From NCBI GenBank assembly GCA_963803025.1, contig CAWDKZ010000011.1, positions 62,001-126,000 of the forward strand: DNA of 64,000 bases. The letters run 5' to 3'. Shown here one piece after another: positions 8,667 to 16,001 of this stretch. A model generated the notes under the pieces. That model saw only the letters and a program-made list of their open reading frames with translations, made no database searches and was not told the origin of the DNA. Every line of letters begins with the position of its first letter. The first letter of the stretch is position 1. Origin of the DNA: Bog-793 sp963803025. Lineage in GTDB: Bacteria > Actinomycetota > Acidimicrobiia > Acidimicrobiales > Bog-793. The position numbers and the translations under genes are program-made.

Positions 8667-9655
8667 AGCGCGACCTCGATGTCCCGGGCGAGGATGACGA
8701 CGCGGGGGCCCCAGCGCGAGGCGATGTCGTCATTGAGGCCCACGACGTCGCCGTCGCGGACCGCCGTTACGGCGCCCCACCCTGGGCGGGCGGCGACGGT
8801 GCGCGCCGACTGGTGGCAGCAGATCGTGTCGTCGAGGAAGATGATCTGCGGGTCGGCCCTCACGATGTACTCGTCCGAGAGCTGCGGGTAGCCGCTCGAC
8901 GAGCCCTGCGCGGTGTCCGCGATGTCCCGGAGCCCGAACATCGACAGCAGCCGGCCGACGAAGGTCGACGACGTGACCGAGTAGAAGTCGGGTTCGAGCT
9001 CGTAGTAGTAGGTCGGCGGGGATGCGAACCGCGGCGCCCCGGCGACGGCGGTGGCGATCTCGGCGCGCATCCGCCGCACGAGGGTCGCCGCCGTTCTCTC
9101 GTGGCCGGTCACCCTGCCGAGCGACTCGATCTGGGCGTAGGTCCCGGCGAGGTTCGTTGCCGCCGGCTCGAGGAGCACGCGCACGCCGAGCGCACTGAGC
9201 GACTTCGCGAATCCCTCGGGGTCGTAGGGGACGACGACGAGGTCGGGGTTGTAACGCGCGATCGCCTCGATGTTCGGATCAAGCCCCGAGAGCTTGGTGC
9301 GCGGCGCCGCCGGCGGGTAGTCGGAATCCTCGTCGACGGCGACGACCTGGCGGCCGGCACCGATCGCGAAGAGCATCTCCGTCGCCGTCGGCGAGAGCGA
9401 GATGATGCGGTCGGGCGGTCTCGCGCCTCTGGCTCGCCCCGTTGACACGGCGACTGCTCGCGGCGCGGCGACCACAGCGCGCGCCGCGAGGCCTCGTTGG
9501 GCCGCGGCGGCCGGCGTCCCGGTGACAGAGAGCGAAGACGCGAGCGCGGCGGCCGCCGCGACGGCGACGAGTCGATGCCGGGCGGCTCCGGCGATCCGTC
9601 GGCGTGGCGCGGAACCTGGCCGGCGGCTGGTGGCGATGCGGTCGTACCGGGTCAT
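8636..9655 (-). CDS. btuF: Cobalamin ABC transporter substrate-binding protein
   Basis: A 339-residue exported protein: signal segment at about residues 25-52 ending in AAAAQ, then a BtuF/PeriplasmicBP_2 fold beginning at PPDRIISLSPTATEMLFAIGAG. The N lobe has VDEDSDYPP and LDPNIEAIARYNPDLVVVP. The usual lipobox cysteine is not obvious, so anchoring in this monoderm is uncertain. It heads the btuFCD unit and follows a cobalamin riboswitch by about 130 bases. Ferric-siderophore binding is the main alternative, but the riboswitch argues for B12. Confidence 0.88.
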   Translation of the reverse strand: MTRYDRIATSRRPGSAPRRRIAGAARHRLVAVAAAAALASSLSVTGTPAAAAQRGLAARAVVAAPRAVAVSTGRARGARPPDRIISLSPTATEMLFAIGAGRQVVAVDEDSDYPPAAPRTKLSGLDPNIEAIARYNPDLVVVPYDPEGFAKSLSALGVRVLLEPAATNLAGTYAQIESLGRVTGHERTAATLVRRMRAEIATAVAGAPRFASPPTYYYELEPDFYSVTSSTFVGRLLSMFGLRDIADTAQGSSSGYPQLSDEYIVRADPQIIFLDDTICCHQSARTVAARPGWGAVTAVRDGDVVGLNDDIASRWGPRVVILARDIEVALWRIKRHRHG

Positions 9656-9787
9656 ATCCCACTCCTCCTGGCCGAACGCGCGGCCGATCGGTCGGCCTCA
9701 CCAGCCTGGAGCGGGACCACCCCCGGAGGTTCCGAGGGCGCTGCACCCCGTGGCCGCTGACCCTGACGCGAGGCTCGACATGTCCTC

Positions 9788-9958
9788 CCGGGGCAGGTCT
9801 CCTGACTCCCGGATCAACGCTTCCCCGTGCCTTCCCAGGACCGGCGTCCCAGTGGCGTCGCTCGGGTTCGCTCCCCGGTCACAGTGGCGCGACCGTGCCG
9901 GACTCCCACCGGCTTCCCTTTTCAGCCCCCGGCTCAACGTCGCCGGCGGCCACCTCGG
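9788..9958 (-). promoter_or_regulatory. Cobalamin riboswitch
   Basis: Read on the minus strand, the region has the conserved blocks of the AdoCbl riboswitch in order: GGGAAGCCGGTG (about 9918-9907), AGTCCGGCACGG, the B12-box core CGCCACTGT (about 9890-9882) followed by ACCGGGGAGC, then GGGAAGGCACGGGG, and finally GTCAGGAGACCTGCC (about 9806-9792). It lies upstream of btuF. High intracellular cobalamin should reduce btuFCD expression. The 5' edge is approximate. Confidence 0.93.
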
Positions 9959-10020
9959 GCGTTACGCAAATCGTGCAGCGGCGTCATTCTGCACGGCAGC
10001 CGCGCCTGCCGCAACCGACC

Positions 10021-10893
10021 TCAGGACGTCCCGCTCGTGGCGGGCGCGGGCGCGGGGTCGTGGCCGGCGGCGAAGCGCCGCGCCCGGGCGTCACGTCGGG
10101 AAAGGGCGATGAAGACGGTGACCACCGTGCCGGCGTAGAGGAGGTAGGACATGAGTTGGAGCGCCGTCGGCTGGTCGGCGTAGCCGACGAGGGAGTGGAA
10201 CACGTCGCCGATCGAGGAGCCCTCGGAGAGCTGGCGGCTCGTGTCCCAGAGGTGCCCCGACAGGACGTGCACCCAGCCGAGTTGCTGCAGGTTCTCGACG
10301 GCGTCGGCGACGAGCCCGGCGGCGAAGACCATGAGGAGCGTGCCGACGACGGTGAAGAAGATCCCGAGGTTGATCCGCCGGCCGAGCCGGTAGACGGCGA
10401 AGGAGAACCCGAGGGCGCAGACGAGCCCGGCCGCGGCGCCGAGCAGCGTGCCGTGCGTCCCGGTGGCGAAGACGACCGCGAGGGTGAACACCGCCGTCTC
10501 GAGGCCCTCCCGGCCGACCGCCTGGAAGGCGAGTAGCCCGAGGCCGTAGCGCTCTCTGCGGCCGAGGGCCCGGTCGGCGCGCGCCGCGAGGTCGCGCGAC
10601 ATCGAGCGCGCGTGGCGGCGCATCCAGAAGGTCATGTAGGTGAGCACGACGACCGCGACCACGTACGTCACCGTCTCGAAGATCGTCTGGACCCGCGAGC
10701 CATCGTAGGAATGGATCGTGTAGTAGGCGGTGAAGCCGCCGGCGGTCGCGAGCCCGGCGGCGAGACCGACGCCGAGGAACACGTCGCGGAAGTGGCGGCG
10801 CTGCCCGGACCGGTCGAGATACGAGCAGAGGATCGCGACGATGATGCTCGCCTCGGTGCCTTCGCGCAGGAAGATGACGAATGCCGCGAGCAC
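10021..10893 (-). CDS. efeU: EfeU/FTR1-family iron permease
   Basis: A 290-residue membrane protein with seven or so membrane segments and the two REGxE motifs that define FTR1/EfeU: REGTE about 10 residues from the start and REGLE near residue 130. These line the Fe path. I chose GTG 10893, giving VLAAFVIFLREGTE, the usual family N-terminus. It has a GGGGGG site 4 bases upstream, and it leaves the palindromic operator outside the gene. The ATG at 10959 would lie inside that operator. No EfeO/EfeB partner is next to it. It is on the same strand as btuFCD, about 60 bases before the riboswitch. Confidence 0.88.
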   Translation of the reverse strand: MLAAFVIFLREGTEASIIVAILCSYLDRSGQRRHFRDVFLGVGLAAGLATAGGFTAYYTIHSYDGSRVQTIFETVTYVVAVVVLTYMTFWMRRHARSMSRDLAARADRALGRRERYGLGLLAFQAVGREGLETAVFTLAVVFATGTHGTLLGAAAGLVCALGFSFAVYRLGRRINLGIFFTVVGTLLMVFAAGLVADAVENLQQLGWVHVLSGHLWDTSRQLSEGSSIGDVFHSLVGYADQPTALQLMSYLLYAGTVVTVFIALSRRDARARRFAAGHDPAPAPATSGTS

Positions 10894-10911
10894 GTTGCCC
10901 CCCGTGATCCC

Positions 10912-10967
10912 AATATCAGGTGTACTTGACAATGTGCTTCCGGTCAACCTGATATTCATGGTTGACC
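10912..10967. promoter_or_regulatory. Palindromic operator upstream of efeU
   Basis: Two 10-base perfect inverted arms, AATATCAGGT (10912-10921) and ACCTGATATT (10947-10956), plus an overlapping inverted pair GGTCAACC (10942-10949) / GGTTGACC (10960-10967). On the minus strand TCAGGTTGACC resembles half an IdeR/DtxR box (TTAGGTTAG...). Metal-dependent repression of the iron permease is an inference from this similarity and the location. Confidence 0.6.
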
Positions 10968-11078
10968 GACTGACCGATTGCCAAGTCGTCGGGCCCGCCT
11001 GCCGTCGGCGTAGGGTGGACCGGGCCCGTGGGCCCGGGCGCGGTTCTCAAAGGTGGCCGGCGGTCGAGGAGGGTGGAC

Positions 11079-11564
11079 GTGACGATCGCAGTCGGAGAGC
11101 GAATTCCCGATGTCGAGCTCCGCACGATGGGGCACAGCGGTCCGCAGCCGGTGCGCAGCACCGAGGTGCTCGGCCACGGCCGGGTCGTCCTCATCGGCGT
11201 GCCGGGTGCCTTCACGCCGACCTGCACGGACTTCCACTTGCCGGGCTTCGTCAGGCGGGCGGGGGAGCTGCGCGCGAAAGGTGTCGACCTGATCGCGTGC
11301 GTCGCGGTGAACGACGCCTGGGTGATGGACGCCTGGGGGAGGTACCGCAGGGTCAGCGATGCGGTCCTGATGCTCGCCGACGGCAACGGCGAGTTCACCC
11401 GGGCGCTCGGCCTCGAGGAGGACCGCTCGGCGTCCGGGCTGGGCGTGCGGTCGCGGCGCTACGCGGCCGTGCTCGACGACGGTATCGTCACCTACCTCGG
11501 CGTCGAGCCCGAGCCTCCCGTGCTCAAGCTGAGCAGTGCCGAGGCGGTGCTCGCCGCCCTGTGA
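11079..11564 (+). CDS. Peroxiredoxin, Prx5-type
   Basis: A 161-residue thioredoxin-fold protein with the peroxidatic-site motif PGAFTPTCTDFHLPGF. The Cys in PTCT attacks peroxide. The FTPTC...HLPGF pattern is that of the Prx5/redoxin subgroup, which reduces H2O2 and alkyl hydroperoxides in the cytoplasm. I chose GTG 11079 because a GGAGG sits 7 bases upstream. The ATG at 11028 would add 17 basic residues foreign to the family. No obvious resolving cysteine is seen apart from one near IACVAVN. It is divergent from the iron permease, so iron and oxidative stress functions are neighbours. Confidence 0.88.
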   Translation: MTIAVGERIPDVELRTMGHSGPQPVRSTEVLGHGRVVLIGVPGAFTPTCTDFHLPGFVRRAGELRAKGVDLIACVAVNDAWVMDAWGRYRRVSDAVLMLADGNGEFTRALGLEEDRSASGLGVRSRRYAAVLDDGIVTYLGVEPEPPVLKLSSAEAVLAAL

Positions 11565-11595
11565 GGGCTCGCCGTGACGGACCGACGGCGGGATG

Positions 11596-11624
11596 TTGAC
11601 ATGATTGTGAGTGATCACTAACGT
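11596..11624 (+). promoter_or_regulatory. Promoter with TetR-type operator
   Basis: TTGACA (11596-11601), 17 bases, then TAACGT (11619-11624). Between and over them lies the near-perfect palindrome GTGAGTGATCACTAAC (11607-11622). Repressor bound here would block the promoter. It fits autoregulation by the TetR protein encoded immediately downstream. Confidence 0.65.
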
Positions 11625-11631
11625 AATTGCC

Positions 11632-12264
11632 GTGACAGTGGTCCCCGACGTCGAGGCACCGGTGCCCAAGCGCAGTGGGCTGCGCATGACCGCCGACGAG
11701 AGGCGGGCCGCGGTGCTCGCCGTCGCGCTCCGGATCTTCGCCCGCGACGGGATCAGCGGGGCGTCCACCGAGGAGATCGCGACCGCGGCGGGGATCTCCC
11801 AGCCGTACCTGTTCCGGCTGTTTGGGACGAAGCGCGAACTGTTCCTCGAGACCGTCGCGCTCGGCTGCGCCGCGATCATCCGGTCGTTCAAGGAGGCGAG
11901 CGAGGGTCTCGAGGGCGCCGAGGCGCTCGAGGCGATGGGGAGGAGCTACCCGGCGCTCATTGCCAATCACGACCTGCTCCTCATCCAGCTGCAGAGCTAC
12001 GCGGCCTCCGGCGAGCCCGAGATCCGCGCGTTCACGGCGGCGCAGTTCGCGGGCATCGTTCACTACGTCGCGCACCGCACGGCACTCGGGCCGGCGGCGA
12101 TGCGGGAGTTCTTCGCGACGGGGATGCTCTGCAACCTCGTCGCTGCCCTCGGTCTCGTCGACCTCGACGAGCTCTGGGGTGATCTACGCGACGACCCGGG
12201 CGCGATGGACTTCCACGGTCCGTTCTACGCCCGTCCCGGTTGCGATCCGCCGCCGGCGCGCTAG
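11632..12264 (+). CDS. TetR-family transcriptional regulator
   Basis: A protein of about 210 residues. The helix-turn-helix domain spans residues 20-65 (ADERRAAVLAVALRIFARDG, then GASTEEIATAAGISQPYLFRLFGTKREL). The C-terminal ligand domain has no recognisable specificity. GTG 11611 lies inside the operator palindrome, so I prefer GTG 11632, about 8 bases after the -10 box. This would make the transcript nearly leaderless. It is followed about 80 bases later by a DHA2 exporter whose upstream region carries a related AGTGA-NN-ACT site. Repression of that exporter is the likely role. Confidence 0.88.
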   Translation: MTVVPDVEAPVPKRSGLRMTADERRAAVLAVALRIFARDGISGASTEEIATAAGISQPYLFRLFGTKRELFLETVALGCAAIIRSFKEASEGLEGAEALEAMGRSYPALIANHDLLLIQLQSYAASGEPEIRAFTAAQFAGIVHYVAHRTALGPAAMREFFATGMLCNLVAALGLVDLDELWGDLRDDPGAMDFHGPFYARPGCDPPPAR

Positions 12265-12303
12265 TTCGCAGTGGCCTGGCGGAGTCGCTTTGTGCAAATG
12301 AAA

Positions 12304-12320
12304 ACTAGTGACTACTTAGT
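12304..12320 (+). promoter_or_regulatory. Putative operator of the DHA2 exporter
   Basis: CTAGTGACTACTTAG shares the TAGTGA-NN-ACT core with the palindrome in front of the TetR gene. It overlaps a candidate -10 region (TACTTA 12313-12318, with TTGTGC 17 bases upstream). This suggests that both transcripts respond to the same regulator. The dyad is imperfect. Confidence 0.5.
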
Positions 12321-12342
12321 ACCAACGGGGAAGGAGAGCAGT

Positions 12343-13794
12343 GTGAGGGCCAGTGCCGCAGTTCGACCCCGGATCCGCCGATCCGGCCACACGAGCCGCT
12401 CGAGCGTGTTCTGGGCAGTCCTCGTCACCGGCGTGGCGCAGTTCATGGCGGCGCTCGACAACCTCGTCGTCACGACGGCGCTGCCGGTGATCCGGCGCAG
12501 CCTCGGCACGGGCCTCGCCGGACTGGAGTGGACGGTCAACGCGTTCACGCTCAGCTTCGCTGTGCTGCTGCTCACGGGGGCCGCGCTCGGGGACCGTTTC
12601 GGTCGGCGCCGGATGTTCATCGTCGGGCTCGCACTGTTCACCGCTTCGTCGGCCGCGGCGGCCCTCGCGCCGAGCATCGACGTCCTCGTCGCGGCGCGGG
12701 CCCTCCAGGGCGCCGGCGGCGCGCTCATCGTGCCGCTCTCCTTGACCCTTCTCTCGGCGGGGGTGCCCGCGGCGCGTCGCAACGTCGCCCTCGGCATCTG
12801 GGGGGCGCTCGGCGGGCTCGCGGTCGCGGTCGGACCCCTCGTCGGCGGTGCCGTCGTCGAGGGGCTTTCCTGGCAGTGGATCTTCTGGATCAACGTGCCG
12901 ATCGGGATCGCGCTCATCCCACTCGCCCGGTACCGCCTCGCGGAGTCCCACGGCGACCAGCGGCCGTTCGACGTGGCCGGCGTCGCGACGGCGAGCGCGG
13001 GACTGTTCGGGGTCGTCTTCGGGCTGGTCCGGGGTGGGGCGGTCGGCTGGACGAGTGTCGAGGTGCTGGCGAGCTTCGCCCTCGGGGTCGTCGCGCTCGG
13101 CGCCTTCTGCGCGGTCGAGCGGCGATCGGCGCACCCGATGCTGCCGCTCGGGCTGTTCCGCCGGCGGGGCTTCTCCGTCGTGAACGGCGTCGCCGTGCTG
13201 ATGAGCTTCGGGATGTTCGGGTCGATCTTCTTCCTCGCCCAGTTCCTCCAGACCGTCCAGCACTACTCGCCGCTCGCTGCTGGGATCCGGACGCTGCCGT
13301 GGACGGGCATGCCCGTCGTCGTCGCGCCGCTCGCGGGAGCGCTCGTCGGTCGGCTCGGCGGACGCGCCCTCATCGCGACCGGACTCGCCCTGCAGGCGTT
13401 CGGACTCGGGTGGATCGCCGTCGTGCTCACGCCCGCGACGCCGTACGCGGACTTCATCCCCGCCTTCGTCCTCTCGGGCATCGGGATGGCGCTCTTCTTC
13501 GTCCCGGTCGCTTCGGTCGTCCTCGGCGAGGTGCCCCGCGCCGCCGAAGGCGTCGCGTCGGGCACGAACAACGCGCTGCGCGAGCTCGGCGGGGTGCTCG
13601 GCATCTCGGTGCTCGGTGCGGTGTTTGCGAGCTTCGGCAGCTACGCGAGCGGCGCGACCTTCGTCGCCGGGCTGATGCCGGCGCTGCGCGTCGGCGTCGG
13701 CGTCGTCGCCGCCGGCGCGCTCCTGGCGCACCTGCTCCCGGGTCGCCGTCGCCTCGACCCGCTGGCCGCAGTGGCCGCCCTCGAGGCCGCATGA
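12343..13794 (+). CDS. DHA2-family (14-TMS) MFS multidrug exporter
   Basis: A 483-residue major facilitator with 14 expected membrane segments. Visible are the DHA2 motif LDNLVVTTALP (motif D1), GDRFGRRRMF (motif A) and the antiporter motif C region GALGGLAVAVGPLVGG. GTG 12343 is preceded by GGAAGGAGA. The in-frame ATG at 12271 would place the operator and promoter inside the coding region. It is probably a proton-coupled drug or metabolite exporter induced by a ligand of the adjacent TetR protein. The substrate is unknown. Confidence 0.9.
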   Translation: MRASAAVRPRIRRSGHTSRSSVFWAVLVTGVAQFMAALDNLVVTTALPVIRRSLGTGLAGLEWTVNAFTLSFAVLLLTGAALGDRFGRRRMFIVGLALFTASSAAAALAPSIDVLVAARALQGAGGALIVPLSLTLLSAGVPAARRNVALGIWGALGGLAVAVGPLVGGAVVEGLSWQWIFWINVPIGIALIPLARYRLAESHGDQRPFDVAGVATASAGLFGVVFGLVRGGAVGWTSVEVLASFALGVVALGAFCAVERRSAHPMLPLGLFRRRGFSVVNGVAVLMSFGMFGSIFFLAQFLQTVQHYSPLAAGIRTLPWTGMPVVVAPLAGALVGRLGGRALIATGLALQAFGLGWIAVVLTPATPYADFIPAFVLSGIGMALFFVPVASVVLGEVPRAAEGVASGTNNALRELGGVLGISVLGAVFASFGSYASGATFVAGLMPALRVGVGVVAAGALLAHLLPGRRRLDPLAAVAALEAA

Positions 13795-13859
13795 CGGGGG
13801 CCCCGATCGCGCTGGGGCGCGCACGAGGGCGGGTGCGGCGGACCGATTAGATTCAAGGT

Positions 13860-14777
13860 ATGGCGAGCAAGAGCGAGACGACGGCCAAGACGTCTGCGGG
13901 CCGTGTGACGGCGACCAACCGGGTGAAGCGTGGCCTCGCAGAGATGTTGCGGGGCGGCGTGATCATGGACGTCGTCACGCCCGAGCACGCGCGCATCGCC
14001 GAGGACGCGGGAGCCGTCGCGGTGATGGCTCTCGAGCGCGTCCCGGCTGACATCCGCCGCGACGGCGGTGTGGCGCGGATGAGTGACCCCGCGCTGATCG
14101 AGGCGATCAAGGCCGCGGTCACCATCCCGGTCATGGCCAAGGCGCGCATCGGGCACTTCGCCGAAGCGCAGATCCTCGCCGCGCTCCAGGTCGACTACAT
14201 CGACGAGAGCGAGGTCCTGACCCCGGCCGACGAGGCGTACCACATCGACAAGTGGGCGTTCGAGGTGCCCTTCGTCTGTGGCGCGACGAACCTCGGTGAG
14301 GCGCTGCGGCGGATCTCTGAGGGCGCGGCGATGATCCGCTCGAAAGGGGAGGCCGGGACCGGCAACATCGTCGAGGCGGTTCGGCACCTCCGTTCGATCC
14401 TCGGCGACATCGCCAAGATCGCGGCGTGCGACCCGACCGAGCGCTACGGGTGGGCGAAGGCCCTCCAGGCGTCGGTTGGCCTCGTCGAGGAGATCGCCGA
14501 GACCGGTCGACTGCCGGTTCCACTCTTCTGCGCCGGCGGCATCGCCACCCCGGCCGACGCCGCGCTCGTCATGCAGCTCGGCGCCGAGGCGGTCTTCGTC
14601 GGTTCGGGGATCTTCAAGAGCGAGGACCCCCCGGTGCGGGCGCGGGCGATCGTCGAGGCGACGGCGCATTTCCGCGATCCCGCAATCCTCGCCAAGGTGT
14701 CGCGCGGGCTCGGCACGCCGATGAAGGGCGCCGAGATCTCGACGCTCGAGACGAGGCTCGCCGAACGCGGCTGGTGA
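13860..14777 (+). CDS. pdxS: Pyridoxal 5'-phosphate synthase subunit PdxS
   Basis: A 305-residue (beta/alpha)8 synthase that makes PLP from ribose 5-phosphate, glyceraldehyde 3-phosphate and ammonia. Highly conserved blocks include GGVIMDVVTPEHARIAEDAGA, the imine-forming lysine region VMAKARIGHFAEAQ, DYIDESEVLTPADE and GAEAVFVGSGIFKS. It receives ammonia from PdxT, encoded 1 base downstream. Full family length. The C-terminal tail is short, as usual in actinobacteria. Confidence 0.97.
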   Translation: MASKSETTAKTSAGRVTATNRVKRGLAEMLRGGVIMDVVTPEHARIAEDAGAVAVMALERVPADIRRDGGVARMSDPALIEAIKAAVTIPVMAKARIGHFAEAQILAALQVDYIDESEVLTPADEAYHIDKWAFEVPFVCGATNLGEALRRISEGAAMIRSKGEAGTGNIVEAVRHLRSILGDIAKIAACDPTERYGWAKALQASVGLVEEIAETGRLPVPLFCAGGIATPADAALVMQLGAEAVFVGSGIFKSEDPPVRARAIVEATAHFRDPAILAKVSRGLGTPMKGAEISTLETRLAERGW

Positions 14778-14778
14778 G

Positions 14779-15438
14779 ATGGCGGCGGAGATGACGGCCG
14801 CGGCGCGGGACCGCGCTGTCGCGGACAGCGCGACGCCGGTGATCGGGGTCCTCGCCCTCCAGGGCGACGTCGCCGAGCACGCCGCCGTGCTGAGAGCGCT
14901 CGGCGTCGGCGTCGTGGAGATCCGCCTGCCGGCCGACCTCGCGCGCGTCGACGCCCTCGTGCTGCCGGGCGGGGAGTCGACGACGTTGCAGTTGCTCATC
15001 GATGCGGCCGGCTTGCGACCGCTGATCGCCGCCCGGATCGCGGCGGGCATGCCCGTTCTCGGGACGTGCGCGGGGATGATCCTGCTCGCGACGACGGTGC
15101 TCGACGGCCGGTCGGACCAGTGGAGCTTCGGCGCGATCGACCTCGCGGTACGGCGGAACGCCTTCGGTCGCCAGATCGCGTCCTTTGAGGAGGACCTCGA
15201 GCTCGTCGGTGTCGCCGGCGGGCCGTTGCACGCCGTGTTCATCCGGGCGCCCGTCGTCGAGACGGTGGGGCGCGGTGTCGAGGTCATCGCCAGGGTCTCG
15301 CTCGCCGGGGACGGCAGCCGTCCGGTCGCCTGCCGGCAGGGGCGGGTGACCGTGACCGCCTTCCATCCGGAGCTGGTCGGCGACCGCCGCTTCCACGAGC
15401 TGCTCGTCGCCGACGCGGTGGCGGCCGCGACCAGCTAG
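14779..15438 (+). CDS. pdxT: PdxT, glutaminase subunit of PLP synthase
   Basis: A 219-residue class I glutamine amidotransferase: PGGEST loop, nucleophile Cys in GTCAGMILL, and the His-x-Glu pair in FHPEL. It hydrolyses glutamine and channels ammonia to PdxS. The N-terminus has about 20 extra residues before VIGVLALQGDV. A later GTG could be the true start, but the close coupling to pdxS favours the ATG used. Confidence 0.96.
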   Translation: MAAEMTAAARDRAVADSATPVIGVLALQGDVAEHAAVLRALGVGVVEIRLPADLARVDALVLPGGESTTLQLLIDAAGLRPLIAARIAAGMPVLGTCAGMILLATTVLDGRSDQWSFGAIDLAVRRNAFGRQIASFEEDLELVGVAGGPLHAVFIRAPVVETVGRGVEVIARVSLAGDGSRPVACRQGRVTVTAFHPELVGDRRFHELLVADAVAAATS

Positions 15439-15497
15439 CCCCGGGTCGGGATGGGCTGCGCCGGTAGCCTCGGCGACGAGCGATCCAAGGAGATCCG

Positions 15498-15965
15498 ATG
15501 GCGGTCAAGGAACTCGGGCATCTCGTCCTGTACGTCCATGACCTCGAGCGTTCCGCCGCGTTCTACCGCGACGTGCTCGGCTGGCACCAGGTCATCGGCC
15601 CCGGTGGCGACGCCGCCGCGCCCGGCTCGTTCCCGGTCGCCGTCTTCAGCGGCGGTCACACCCACCACGAGCTGCTGCTGATCGAGGTCGGTCCCGACGC
15701 CCCCGGTCCGCTGACCGGGAGGCACGCCGGCCTCTACCACTTCGGTCTGAAAGTCGGCGACTCCGACGACGAGCTGCGCGCGGCCCTCGCCCAGGTGATC
15801 GCGGGAGACGGCGAGGTCACCGGTACCGCCGACCACGCGGTCACCCATAGCGTCTACATCCGTGACCCCGACGGGAACGAGGTCGAACTCTTCATCGACG
15901 TCCCGGGGGTCGACTGGCGCGATCCCGCGCTCCTCGTCGCTCCGATCCGGCCGCTCCGGCTCTAG
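15498..15965 (+). CDS. VOC-family (glyoxalase/extradiol dioxygenase-like) protein
   Basis: A 155-residue protein with paired beta-alpha-beta-beta-beta modules. The metal ligands expected in the superfamily are visible: H in LGHLVLYVHDL, H in GLYHFGLKV and E in GNEVELFIDV. The DPDGNEVELF motif is typical of catechol 2,3-dioxygenase-like VOC proteins. The specific reaction is unknown. The ATG follows AAGGAGATCCG. It converges on guaB, with only 36 bases between the stops. Confidence 0.87.
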   Translation: MAVKELGHLVLYVHDLERSAAFYRDVLGWHQVIGPGGDAAAPGSFPVAVFSGGHTHHELLLIEVGPDAPGPLTGRHAGLYHFGLKVGDSDDELRAALAQVIAGDGEVTGTADHAVTHSVYIRDPDGNEVELFIDVPGVDWRDPALLVAPIRPLRL

Positions 15966-16001
15966 GGGTGTCGGCGGGTCGGCTGCGGTCGACCGGTGGC
16001 C

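Noticed and set aside
6775..8733. 652-codon minus-strand frame read as one large ABC protein
   Set aside because: Only the last 267 codons are a real ABC ATPase starting at the GTGA overlap. The first 385 codons are an out-of-frame shadow of the permease gene.
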